This document shows positions 1 to 8,251 of a DNA stretch of 10,840 nt, piece by piece (the first letter of the stretch is position 1; every line of letters starts with the position of its first letter). The stretch is from Physocladia obscura (lineage: Eukaryota; Chytridiomycota; Chytridiomycetes; Chytridiales; Chytriomycetaceae). The notes under the pieces were generated by a model that searched no databases, was not told the DNA's origin, and saw only the letters and a program-made list of their open reading frames with translations. The translations under genes were made by a program, and so were the position numbers. The DNA lies in contig JADGJH010001298.1 of NCBI GenBank assembly GCA_027596945.1, forward strand, positions 1-10,840. Reading direction: 5' to 3'.

Positions 1-1272
1 GGATACATTTTCTTTTTTTTTTTTGTTTGTGGCCGCGTTTCTCTTTAAAAAATAAAAGTGTTAATTTTAAAATCAAAGCAGTTACTTTGATTTTTTTAGT
101 TTTTTGAAAATAGTTTCAAAATTCAGTAACAAGAATGAAATCAATTGCTTTGATATTTTCAGTTTTTTGAAAATTGGAAAAGAGATGGCTCACTTGAATT
201 AATTTTGTATACTCTGAACAGCTATACCAAAAAATAAAGATATGGTTGAAGATTAAAAAATTTTTTTTGCAGTCAACTCTGAAAATAATATATATTAACT
301 AAGTTGCCAATAAGATGTGAAAGTTAGTTTGTTTGGTTCAATGCTAAAATTAATTTATTCTTGAAACAATATTCTAGAGTAAACAAGGACTGACAAGTAC
401 AAATTTGTTTCTGCATTACATCCATATTCAACTTTCTTTCATGAATTCCAGATGTAATACTATCTGAGGAACAGTTGTATTAACAACATGGAGTGATTTT
501 GTGAAAGATAAAAACAAAAATTGTGGCATTGAGTTGGCCTCAAAACACAACCCATTTCCTCAAAATAAGATGAGTTCTTTACCAATTTTTTTAAGTAGTT
601 CAATTGTGAAGTTCATCTTTCCTATTAAAGCTGACAGATAAAATTTATTTGTGAAGATTAATGAAACTCCTTGTCCCAGTAAGGTTTGGATTGGGAATCA
701 TTTATAAAGTTATCCTTGCAATTGTATGGTTTTTATGTTCATGTTTATGGCCTTGAATTAATGTGTGGTATTTTATTGTGAATTTTGCACAAGATGTCCA
801 ACAACAAATTTTCACATTCCAAACAATTTCAATTCTGCACAAATTCCACAGCACTTTCAATGCCATACAAATTCACCGTTGTCTCCACTCTTAAAAGCTT
901 CAAAAAGTAACACAATACCAAACTGTGTTGTGGAAGGTGACAGACATCAAACGGCAAGCAATGCCAGAAGATAAGAAGTGTATTGTTGACACTAACATGG
1001 AAGTTAGAAGGATATCAGAGCTCATAAGTTCTCATTTGGTCCTGGTAAGTTGCAATCAAGACAAAGTAACTGGCTTGCACAGTCCAGTGGGCCATCAAAA
1101 TAACTGACCAAATTCTTCAAGAATGAACAAAAAAGGAAGAAAGCATTTAAGCAACTGTCTATGAGTATTCAAAGTGTCTTGTTACAGTTTCTGACTTCAA
1201 CAAATTTAAAGTAGATGTCTCAGTTCCTCAACATAATACCATAGTTGCTTTAACATGGAAGTATTCTGAGCC
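1..1272. other. AT-rich stretch without a supportable gene
   Basis: This stretch is AT-rich with many homopolymer T and A runs, and stop codons are frequent in all frames. Two short open frames overlap around 765-1107. They have no recognisable domain and no start context worth defending, although the second one (about 925-1107) may be the front of the decayed coding region that follows. I see no RNA gene, no promoter and no convincing exon here. Confidence 0.5.
72..175. repeat. Short imperfect direct repeat with a small inverted repeat
   Basis: A ~30-bp AT-rich unit at 83-111 recurs imperfectly at 146-175. Both copies contain CTTTGAT followed by AGTTTTTTGAAAAT. The first copy also forms a 7-bp inverted repeat, ATCAAAG at 72-78 against CTTTGAT at 85-91. 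It may be the edge of a decayed element, but low complexity alone could also explain it. Confidence 0.35.
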
Positions 1273-2133
1273 ATGATTGCCTCTTTACATGCTGATCATC
1301 CTAAGCGCCATGCTTGGAATTTTATTTGGCATAATTGGGAAAATCAAATTATTTGAAATCTTATTGAATTAGACCAGTCACAGAAAATTCAATCACAGCT
1401 GCCACCTGACATTCTCAATCTATTTGATGTATCCTTGGTGTCAATACAGCAAATTTTATCAGCGCAAGAGTCTTTAAACATTTCTGAGGATTTAATCAAG
1501 GAGTTTGAAGAGTTTGCTGTAAAAAACAAAAGAAACATTCAACATATGCAATTCCAATTATTCATGGAGTCACTTTGAAATACAAAAAATGCTATCTGTG
1601 CTGTTTAGCAGGGCCTTCAACTTCATCAATCATCTGAAACAAGAAAAGAAAAGTATTTATCTTGAGATGTCTTAAATACTTTGAAAAATTTTCAAGCTGG
1701 AATATTCCAAAATATTGCTAGTTGCACCACAGTTAAACTTAATGTTGTTCAAACACAAGTTTGTCTTCAAGTTTTCAGAATATTTCTTGCATTGATTGAC
1801 TGAACCACTGGATATTGTCACTCTGTGCTCAGTTAGAAGTCTTGATATTGCCAAAACAAGTGATCTCATCCACAAGGTATTATCACCCTTTAATGCATTT
1901 TCATTTCCTGAATTACCAGTTTTGGGGACAATTTTGAAAATTGATCATGTAAAAGTATCAATCATCCACAAGAGTGTCAAAGATTGTTTTACAAACATTT
2001 TTTGAAGTGAACTTCAGTTTTTTATTGATTTACAACTGAGGAACTGTATTCTGGCTTTTTGGTGCATTGATATTTTCATGAATTTCATTCAGATTAACAG
2101 TGTTACCTCTCTAACTACCACCACAATTAACTA
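1273..2133 (+). pseudogene. Decayed coding region resembling the segment after a fungal NACHT domain
   Basis: Frame 1 from 1273 to about 1798 (roughly 175 codons) has only four stops (1354, 1576, 1606, 1663). That is far fewer than expected in DNA this AT-rich. It reads as helical, Leu/Gln/Lys-rich sequence, for example QLPPDILNLFDVSLVSIQQI. Coding then shifts to frame 2, which runs from 1796 to 2133 with one internal TGA at 2003. The frame-2 part contains KVSIIHKSVKDCFTNIF followed by FFIDLQLRNCILAFWCIDIF. This fits the pattern known from fungal NACHT NTPases, in which a short winged-helix-like segment is followed by an H-K/A-S-x-x-D-F motif, F-x-(I/V)-D and a cysteine-leucine helix. No Walker A motif is visible, so the NTPase core is absent or unrecognisable. 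The order with the ankyrin-like fragment at 2796 suggests one NACHT-ankyrin ancestor. The family call is inference from motif pattern. Confidence 0.4.
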
Positions 2134-2795
2134 AATCAATTTTTTTTACATTTAAACTCCAATCCAAAATTCTTCAGCCAACTGAACCAACTCAATTGTA
2201 TGCTTTGAAAATCTGGTATTTGCACATTGACTTTCAAATTTGCAAGCAAACTTTGATCAAATCTCTCATGAGCATGGTGCTGCACTCATGTTGCATACAT
2301 TGAAACTTGAAACTAGTTGGTCTTTACCCACTTCTTCAAACATGGTGCATCTCTTCAAAAGTTGGAACTTGTAGATACTTCCAGTCACACATTTTCTATG
2401 AAGCAGCAGAGTGAGGACTTGATTCTATTTTTAAAGCACTGCTGTTCAGCAATTGAGATCTGATTGATATCAATTGTATTAGCTGGACACCTCCTGGTCA
2501 TCTAAAACAAGGAGAATGTACCCAAACAAGCCTTAATGCTGCTGTGCAAGTAGGCACTCAATGTTTTAATGGATTTAGATACACTTCCAGAAGTTATTCA
2601 TTGAGAGACTTTTTGATACTTTTTTAACAATGAATCATGAATGACTGAAATTCTCAAATTGAGTGAAATAATGGTACCTATTTCATGGCATTCTGATTAT
2701 TTTGATATTTTTGTTTCAACATTCCTTTCAATATAAAGCTCTTTATTTTGCAGACACATTTGTAGCATGCAGTCTGGAAACAGGATATCCAAGCT

Positions 2796-2990
2796 GTGAA
2801 AACACAATGGTCAAACACTGATGCATTCACATTTTTGAGTGATCCTTTGCGTCTGCATTATGTGGCAGAATTTTATCATCCAGAAATATTTTCATTTCTA
2901 ATTATTCTGTTATCAGCTTTCCCTGACACTATTTCTATTGTCAACAGCAAGGACTCCAAGTCTCAAACACCCATTTTTCTAGCTTTTTGT
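2796..2990 (+). pseudogene. Ankyrin-repeat-like fragment, cut by a short inserted element
   Basis: The 65-codon open frame contains LRLHYVAEFYHPEIFSFLI, then a spacer, then SIVNSKDSKSQTPIFLAF. Ankyrin repeats read roughly T-P-L-H-x-A-A-x-x-G-H-x-E-I-V-x-x-L-L and then V-N-x-x-D-x-x-G-Q-T-P-L-x-L-A. The fit covers about one and a half repeats, with the usual glycine and threonine positions partly lost. The frame stops exactly where the short inserted element begins at 2991, because its first bases TAG supply the stop. It lies downstream of the NACHT-like fragment in the same orientation, as expected for an NLR-type protein with C-terminal ankyrin repeats. The 660 bp between the two fragments show only broken frames. 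Confidence 0.45.
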
Positions 2991-3293
2991 TAGATTTAGA
3001 ATAAATTATTTTATACAAGCTGAATGTATGTTAAAAATAATTGTTAATGTAAAATTGGAAGTAGAAATATTATTTATTAGATGTTGTGAAAGAATATAAA
3101 GTTTATTTCATTCATGGTGAAATTGAAGAAATGGGATTAAATGTTCTAACTTTCTTTTGCTAAAATTTTGTTTTCAATATTGAGGCATAAAAATTGAAGC
3201 ACAAAAGGTTTATTTTGAGGCACAGAATTGGGCATTTAAAGAAGTTATATTCTTGGAAATAAATAATAAAATTCTAACTAAAATTATACTGTA
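2991..3293 (+). mobile_element. Short non-coding inserted element, copy A
   Basis: This ~303-bp AT-rich segment begins TAGATTTAG and ends AAATTATACTGTA. It matches the reverse complement of 4241-4573 along nearly its whole length, including TATTCTTGGAAATAAATAAT, GAGGCACAGAAT, TATTTATTAGAT and ATGTTCTAACTTT, with scattered substitutions and small indels. It is flanked by TTTGT at 2986-2990 and ATTGT at 3293-3297, a likely 5-bp target duplication with one change. It has no terminal inverted repeat, no open frame and no clear tRNA-type promoter boxes. It sits inside the ankyrin-like relic in that gene's sense orientation. It could be a SINE-like or other non-autonomous element of unknown class. 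Confidence 0.6.
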
Positions 3294-3375
3294 TTGTGCC
3301 CAAATTCACAAATTCAAGTGAATCTACTTCTACAAGATTCAACATGATTCAACACTAAATAACTTAAATAATTGA

Positions 3376-3628
3376 ATCACAGCATATGCAGTTTCTTGTG
3401 CACTTTTGACTTTGGCTGATTAAGGATCAATATTGACCATTGCATCTGTAACCATTTTTTATTTATCAAATGGAAAGATTTCAGTACTCTCAAAAGAAGT
3501 CTTGATTATTGTGAACTTAATACAACAACAGGCTACCCACAGACTCAGTAGTTGGACAGCAGAAAAACATTGAATTACAAGTAATTTTGTTGCAAGAGAT
3601 GTACATTACGAGACAAATAACACAAAAT
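3376..3628 (+). pseudogene. Possible continuation of the decayed coding region
   Basis: Frame 1 from 3376 to 3628 reads 84 codons with only two internal stops, TAA at 3421 and TGA at 3571. A mostly open run includes GSILTIASVTIFYLSNGKIS and then VNLIQQQATHRLSSWTAEKH. I do not recognise a domain. It follows copy A and precedes the Tc1 element, so it is plausibly the interrupted tail of the upstream relic. It could also be an unrelated fragment or a chance run. Confidence 0.25.
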
Positions 3629-3743
3629 AAATCTTTTTTTATTAATTCAAGGTTTATTTATTTCTTCTCAAATGAAAGAAATATGCTTGACATTCTAATC
3701 TTGCAAAATTACAAATGGACAAAATTGTTCTTGATTTCATTTA

Positions 3744-3765
3744 CACAGTCTGTCCCACAAAAATC
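3744..3765 (+). repeat. Left terminal inverted repeat of the Tc1 relic
   Basis: The repeat begins CACAGTCTGTCCCACAAA immediately after the TA at 3742-3743. It pairs with the reverse complement of 5180-5201, which begins TACAGCCTGTCCCACAAA. Confidence 0.85.
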
Positions 3766-3785
3766 ATGAACCCAAATTTTTTTAT

Positions 3786-5150
3786 TTAGTATCTTGTCCA
3801 ACAATCATTTCTTTTCACAAATTCTTCTAATCTGTTCTGAATGTAAAATAAAAAAGAAGCACAAACAAAGTCATCAATTTCCTTCCATACTGTAAATGCT
3901 TGGTCAATGGTATTCCAAATTTTTTTTGTCTCTAAACTTTGAGAATGCTCCATAAATTCTCTATTGGGTTCAGATCAAGGCTACTTGGGGGCCATTCAAG
4001 GACAGAAACACATTCATTGTCCAGAAAATCCAGAACAGAATTGGTTTTGTGGCAAAATGCGTTGTCCTATATAAACACCAAATCAACTCTGTAGTCTTCC
4101 TTTGCTGCATTTATCTCTGGTAGCAGATACTGATGCAGTGTTTCCATGTAAGTGTGCTGATTTTTGCTGGTTTTGAGAATGACAAGTGGGTGTTGAATCC
4201 TGCAAAGCAGATTCGCTTGAACTAATGGAATTGACACAGTAAAGTATAATTTAGTTTTAGAATCTTATTATTTATTTCCAAGAATAGAACAACAATTTAA
4301 ATGTCACATTCTGTGCCTCAAAATAAAAAACTTTTGTGTCTCATTTCTAAAGCCTCAATATAATATTGATTAAAACCAATTTCTTAGCAAAATTGTTCAA
4401 ATGTAAAAGACAAAGTTAGAACATTTCATCCCTATTCTTGAATTTTGCCATGAATGAAATAAATATTATTTTCTTTCACAGTTATCTAATAAATAATATT
4501 TCTATTTCCAATTCTATTAAATATTATTTAACATCTATTCAGCTTGTATGACATATTTTATTTCTTAAATCTAACAGTGGGCCAAGACCAAATTCACTGA
4601 AGTGACCCCAGGACATCACTGGAAAATCACCCTGCCGCAACTGATGATTTGTTGGCAGATCCTCTTGAGTGATACTAGAATGACAAAAATAGTACAGTTC
4701 CTGGCTTTTGGGACACTTCTGAACTGTCATTTCATCACTCCAGATTGTATCACACTCCAAAAAATCCACATCATCAAGATAAACCGTTGTAAAATCCAAT
4801 TTCTTCTGATGATTTCAATCTGACAGTAAAGGGTTCTTCCAAAGTCAGTGTGGAATAAGGTTGTGTTCTAGCTTGTATCTATTAATTGTGGAATTTGATG
4901 GGACAACAGCACCTTGCTTTGCTAGTTCCACTTTGATGTCTCTAACAGGTCTCTGCAATGGCTTTTTTAAGCTGAAGATTAGTGCAGCCATTTGTGAACT
5001 TCTTGTGAAGGTGTAGTTTTGGGGGCAAATCTTTACTCTTCAGGTACTCATGATCCCAAGACCACAGAACAGCTGAGTATTTACCTACTTTCTCAGCAAT
5101 AACATCCCAAGGTACATTTGCCTTGTGTTAGTCAAGAATATGTTGTTTTT
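3786..5150 (-). pseudogene. Broken Tc1-family transposase
   Basis: Read on the - strand, fragments of a complete Tc1 transposase appear in order. The N-terminal helix-turn-helix (about 5110-5040) reads DVIAEKVGKYSAVLW. The second DNA-binding segment (about 4930-4860) contains RDIKVELAKQGAVV. The first catalytic Asp lies in TIWSDE, and FPVMSWGHFSEFGLGPL follows near 4590. After the inserted copy B come METLHQYLLPEINAAKEDYR, the second Asp in DNAFCHKT, and SLDLNPIENLWSIL with the catalytic Glu. The C-terminus is NRLEEFVKRNDCWTRY, with the stop at 3786-3788. Exactly 34 residues separate the second Asp and the Glu, the DD34E spacing of Tc1. Decay includes TAG in place of the usual Gln just before the second Asp, TGA near the HNLIPH segment, and frame changes. 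Copy B joins with a one-base frame discrepancy. It is non-functional. Confidence 0.88.
4241..4573 (-). mobile_element. Short non-coding inserted element, copy B, nested in the Tc1 transposase
   Basis: This 333-bp segment is the inverted counterpart of copy A at 2991-3293. On the - strand it begins TAGATTTAAG and ends TTATACTTT. It is bounded by perfect 5-bp direct repeats, ACAGT at 4236-4240 and 4574-4578. It interrupts the transposase right after the GLGPL motif, and the transposase resumes with IPLVQ on the other side, so the insertion came after the Tc1 copy arrived. Like copy A it reads in the sense direction of the gene it broke. It has no terminal inverted repeat and no coding capacity. 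Confidence 0.72.
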
Positions 5151-5179
5151 TGTGTTCAGTGTACAATTTTTGTTTGCGC

Positions 5180-5201
5180 AATTTTTGTGGGACAGGCTGT
5201 A
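5180..5201 (-). repeat. Right terminal inverted repeat of the Tc1 relic
   Basis: Its reverse complement begins TACAGCCTGTCCCACAAA, and it is followed by TA at 5202-5203. It pairs with 3744-3765. Confidence 0.85.
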
Positions 5202-5203
5202 TA

Positions 5204-6867
5204 GGGCAGAATTAACATAAGCACTAATAATACACAAGCATTAAAAAATCTGTTATTTTAAGAATGCTAAATTATGATAATAGCTTTATTCATGGGCATT
5301 TGATAAAAGCAAAAAATCATAAATAATTGGATTAGAAATCAATATGTTGGTTTTTGAGTTGTAAGGCTTAGAGTTGTTGTGAGCCTTAAGCTTGATAGTA
5401 GTTTTTGGGTAGAGAGTTCTTTATTTTAGAATGTTTTCAAAAGTCAAAATCCAACAGCCTTCTTACAGCTTTTTTTCATGCCTAATCAGCTCATTTCAAA
5501 TTTCCCATGATGTCATTTTGATTGATTGATTTCACATTTTGGGTTCCTTTCATTTGTTTTTTCTTGCTTTTTTCAGAAAAGACCCAAAAAACAACTCAAG
5601 TTCCCAAAATAAGGATCCAAACTTGTACTGCTGCTTCTGCTGTCACAAACTAGTTGTGTCAGCATTTAATGTAGCCAGCATTTAACACTTATGGTTAGTT
5701 TTTTCACCACTTTGTTGTCATTGTCAGTATTTTACAATGTAGCTGCTTAAGGTTTATATTGAAAAACAGCTTTATTTTACACAATGCCAATTAAGTTTGT
5801 TCTGTCATGGCAACTGACATATTTAAAACCATTGGGTCAAGAACTGACAGGGCTGGGCTGCCTGGGTTTGCTTGTTCTTGTAGTAAGCCAACAAACAGTT
5901 GGACCCAAAACGTTGTCAACAACACTGCACCAGGTAAGATTGATCCTGCTCTCTACTTTGGTCTACTATGCAAGCCATGTACTTGTGCAAGATGGCCCAG
6001 GTGAGTGATTGGAGCAATCTTTTACTCATGTTCTTTTTATTTTTATTTTTTGAAGATACAGTCTGCCAAAACACAACTCTTGCAAACTGTGGACTGGATC
6101 TGCTAGTGGGATCTGGGTGTGCACCTGGCAGTTGTCACACTTGAATTGGTCTGTGTTTTTAATTTAATAAAGTTAATTTAATTTTAAATAAAAACAAAGC
6201 AAAAACACAGCTAGCACAGCCAACTCCATTGCCTGATGCATATCTGCGTGCTGCACACATCAGTGTCAATCTTTGCAGGTAAAAACTGATGTTATATTGC
6301 TATTTTGTTTGTTTTGTTTTGTTTTCAAATAATAAATCTTAATTAATTAGATTTTTATTTTTAATAAAAACAACAAAACCAAACAAGAGCAGCTAGGTCC
6401 TTGCTTGACAGATGCCTGATGTTGCGTGCATCTGTGCTGCCTCCTGTGGATTGAGTGCTGATGTTGTACTGCCCATTTTGCACTGACCATCTGCATTTGG
6501 TTTTCTAAAAAATTTACTTGGCAATTTGAAAAACATTTATTTATTTTTTATTTATTTAATTTAGACTGAAATAATAGTAATAATTGTTAAAATTTCATGG
6601 CCAGTAACAACAGTTTGGAATAATTCACTGCCAAATATAATTAGTATTAATTCTCTGTATAGAGTAAATAAGGATTGAAATACAAAGCTTTCATTAAAGA
6701 TTTGGAATTCAAGTTCTTATCAGAACTGAGATGCCCTAACAACTGAAAGAAGCTAAATCAGACCAAGAAACACAAAAACATTTAACAACTCAAGAAATTA
6801 AACTTCTGTGCAAGGAACAAGGGGAAAATGGTGATATGCCTTTAATGGCCATTCATCTTGTGTATCT
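5204..6867. other. AT-rich stretch without a supportable gene
   Basis: No protein family is recognisable here. Two overlapping short frames at about 5784-6008 carry strong splice-donor-like strings, CAG/GTAAGA at 5934 and CAG/GTGAGT at 6001. The frame from 5807 is cysteine-containing near its end (CKPCTCARW). A further cysteine-rich reading (VCQNTTLANCGLDLLVGSGC) lies near 6063-6125. These could be exons of a small cysteine-rich gene or decayed copies of one, but frames and acceptors do not join convincingly. Simple repeats include TTTTG units at 6303-6325 and ATTT units at about 6535-6562. Confidence 0.4.
6169..6440. repeat. Diverged tandem-like duplication
   Basis: Two units roughly 175 bp apart share the same order of landmarks: an AATAAAAACAA-type A-rich block (about 6187 and 6364), then CAGCTAG (about 6208 and 6390), then CCTGATG with a following GCGTGC/CTGC cluster (about 6232 and 6414). 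Divergence is high, with indels. This looks like an old duplication, possibly of a small exon and its flanking intronic DNA. Confidence 0.35.
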
Positions 6868-7299
6868 AGAAATCCAAATTTGCAATACATGAAAATTGGG
6901 GACAATGATGAAGTTGAGTTTGAAGTACAAGTGAATTTTGGAGTATTGGATATCCTACCACATACCTTCAAAGCTGTGATTGTTATGAAAGCTTTCAAAA
7001 CTGAATAACTAGAGACTAAATTAAAATTCTGCAAACAACCTATCACTGGTGCTTTTGAAAGAAAGTAAATGAGCTCAACAGATGCTAAAATATAAATTCC
7101 ATTCATGAAAATGGCACAAATGAACTACTGCAATGCAAAGGAAAAAAGAAAAAAAAAGTTAGCACACCAAGCCTGGAAGCCAAAGAGAAAAGAAGAAAAT
7201 CAGGGAAATAACCCAGTGAATAGAAATGAAATGATCATACTAGATGAACCTCAATATGCAAGCAAATGCAATGCCAAACAGGAAGTGGCAACAATCTGA
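6868..7299 (+). pseudogene. Decayed coding relic with a lysine-rich C-terminal part
   Basis: Frame 1 stays open over about 144 codons except for TAA at 7006, 7066 and 7093. The first part reads MKIGDNDEVEFEVQVN, then VLDILPHTFKAVIVMKAF. The last 64 codons (7105-7296) are uninterrupted and strongly basic, including KEKRKKKLAHQAWKPKRKEE. The I-G-D-x-V-E-F-E-V string resembles the final strands of cold-shock-type OB folds, but no RNP1 or RNP2 motif is seen upstream, so this is only a resemblance. Other readings are an exon of a split gene or a chance low-stop run. An opposite-strand frame over 6798-7106 seems to be a shadow. Confidence 0.3.
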
Positions 7300-7444
7300 G
7301 AAGGCCACAAAATTGGCAAGAGGATAAATATGACAAATAAATTAATCAACAAGTATAAAACACATTCTGAGATGGCGCAGAAAATAAACCTGAGGATGGA
7401 ACATTACACTAATTGTTCCAGAGCAAATACACTGCGAGTAGGTC

Positions 7445-7462
7445 TATTATTATTATTATTAT
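7445..7462. repeat. TAT trinucleotide microsatellite
   Basis: Six consecutive TAT units, directly read. It lies in non-coding DNA. Confidence 0.9.
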
Positions 7463-7583
7463 CATTTCTCACTATTTGTAGTCTATTAGTGGCTTGCTAG
7501 CATGGTTTTCAGTTCTGGAAATTAAATTTAGGACAAAACTGGTTTCGTTTTGAGTTGGCTTTGTTTGTGCCGCCTTTTGCTCT

Positions 7584-7594
7584 TTTATTTTATT
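7584..7594 (-). promoter_or_regulatory. Candidate SmE polyadenylation signal
   Basis: The - strand reads AATAAAATAAA here, two overlapping AATAAA hexamers about 154 nt beyond the SmE stop codon. It is the first such signal downstream, apart from one overlapping the stop itself. Fungal poly(A) signals are loose, so this is only a candidate. Confidence 0.3.
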
Positions 7595-7725
7595 GCATTT
7601 GCTTTGACTGCGCATCCATTCCAACATACTAATAACGAAGCAGTTATTTCATCCCCAAAAAAAGAAAAAATATAATTACACAAGGCAAGAAGCCGAGATA
7701 GCATTAATAAACGGGATTCTTGCAT

Positions 7726-7749
7726 TATATATATATATATTTTTTTTTT
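7726..7749. repeat. AT dinucleotide run followed by a T homopolymer
   Basis: About 15 bp of alternating A and T are followed by a run of T that abuts the SmE stop codon. On the SmE sense strand this is an A-run and then an AT repeat at the very start of the 3' untranslated region. Confidence 0.9.
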
Positions 7750-8199
7750 ATTCGCCTTTTAGAAGAGTGATATTATCACCCTTAAGGAGAATACGCCCGA
7801 GTTCCTTGCGTTTGCCGTCCTTGACTGAAACCTCAGCAGCATCATCGAGAACAAGACTCATGAATTCGTCAAAGCCCTACGGACATATTCGAACGGTAAC
7901 GACGAATTGTTTCGACAAAAGATTGCGATTTCAATATTTTGGAATTAGCTTCATATGAGAAGGAAAGATAAAAAGAAGAGGCGAAAGTGACGTACAATGA
8001 TGCGACCTTCGATTCTTGTCTCGGTTTGTTCATAGAGCCAAATTTGGACTTTGGACCTCTATTGCAAAGTTGATGTTTTGTAAGTGAGATGAAACGGACA
8101 AAGGGGTTCCGATAATTATTTATTAACCTGCTGCAAGAAACGGAAGATTAGGTTGATGGGTTGAACCATAATCTTTGTGACTTTCGCTTGGCCAGACAT
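7748..8199 (-). CDS. SME1: Small nuclear ribonucleoprotein E (SmE), three exons
   Basis: The coding sequence joins exon 1 (8199-8128, 24 codons), exon 2 (8058-7996, 21 codons) and exon 3 (7876-7748, 42 codons plus TAA), giving 87 residues. SmE is one of seven Sm proteins that form the ring around the Sm site of U1, U2, U4 and U5 snRNAs in the spliceosome. Human SmE has 92 residues. The match is clear in all exons: [14 protein letters not shown], then [20 protein letters not shown], then [13 protein letters not shown] and [14 protein letters not shown]. Sm1 (VQIWLYEQ to FMSLVLDDA) and Sm2 ([10 protein letters not shown]) are both complete. Both splice junctions fall between codons and restore the family alignment without gaps. 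The ATG follows an A-rich leader with A at -3 (AAACATG). Opposite-strand SAS-6 begins 54 bp away, so a shared promoter is likely. Confidence 0.96.
7877..7995 (-). other. SmE intron 2
   Basis: A 119-nt phase-0 intron, donor GTACGT and acceptor TCCGTAG. Removing it joins GRII directly to GFDEF, the uninterrupted Sm1 motif. Confidence 0.93.
8059..8127 (-). other. SmE intron 1
   Basis: A 69-nt phase-0 intron, donor CAG/GTTAAT and acceptor TTGCAATAG. A CTTAC string about 30 nt before the acceptor could be the branch point. Splicing joins RFLQQ to RSKVQIW, as in other SmE proteins. Confidence 0.93.
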
Positions 8200-8251
8200 G
8201 TTTGTTCGTTTGTTTGGTTTCTGGTTGTTTTTTGTTTTGAGAAGATTTCAG
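8080..8251 (+). other. Possible 5' intron of the SAS-6 transcript
   Basis: A consensus donor GTAAGTGAG lies at 8080 on the + strand. A T-rich tract ending TTTCAG at 8251 lies two bases before the SAS-6 ATG. Together they would define a 172-nt intron whose upstream exon is antisense to SmE intron 1. An ATG at 8073-8075 would, after this splice, be in frame with SAS-6 and add three residues (MFF). This is not proven: the annotated ATG at 8254 works without it. Confidence 0.3.

Larger units (their letters stand above)
3742..5203 (-). mobile_element. Degenerate Tc1/mariner (DD34E) DNA transposon
   Basis: Terminal inverted repeats at 3744-3765 and 5180-5201 share CTGTCCCACAAAAAT and differ at about three of 22 positions. 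Both ends abut TA (3742-3743 and 5202-5203), the target duplication expected of Tc1/mariner elements. The element spans 1458 bp, including a 333-bp later insertion plus its 5-bp duplication. Without that insert it is about 1.12 kb, slightly short for a complete Tc1 element, so small deletions are likely. Its transposase runs on the - strand and carries stops and frameshifts, so the element cannot move by itself. It separates the decayed NLR-like region on the left from the featureless AT-rich DNA on the right. Confidence 0.9.
7300..7747. other. Gene-free transition between relic-rich and gene-dense DNA
   Basis: No gene is seen. The stretch holds simple repeats (a TAT run at 7445-7462, an AT run at 7726-7740, a T run up to 7749) and presumably the 3' untranslated region of SmE on the - strand. 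From about 7560 the sequence loses the monotonous AT-rich texture and CpG dinucleotides become common. Confidence 0.5.

Noticed and set aside
2991..3293. Copy A as a solo LTR
   Set aside because: The 5-bp duplication would fit, but the ends are not TG and CA in register with the duplications.
4236..4578. Copy B as an intron or introner-like element (GTAAAG start and AACAG end on the + strand)
   Set aside because: The GT-AG pattern lies on the strand opposite the transposase, copy A does not preserve it, and removal would drop a base from the target. In the sense orientation no AG end exists.
6798..7106. 102-codon - strand frame
   Set aside because: The opposite strand has the more protein-like low-stop run (6868-7299). 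The - frame shows no domain, and its ATG has no supporting context.
7792..7958. Short + strand frame over the SmE 3' exon
   Set aside because: It is antisense to SmE exon 3 and intron 2, with no independent support.
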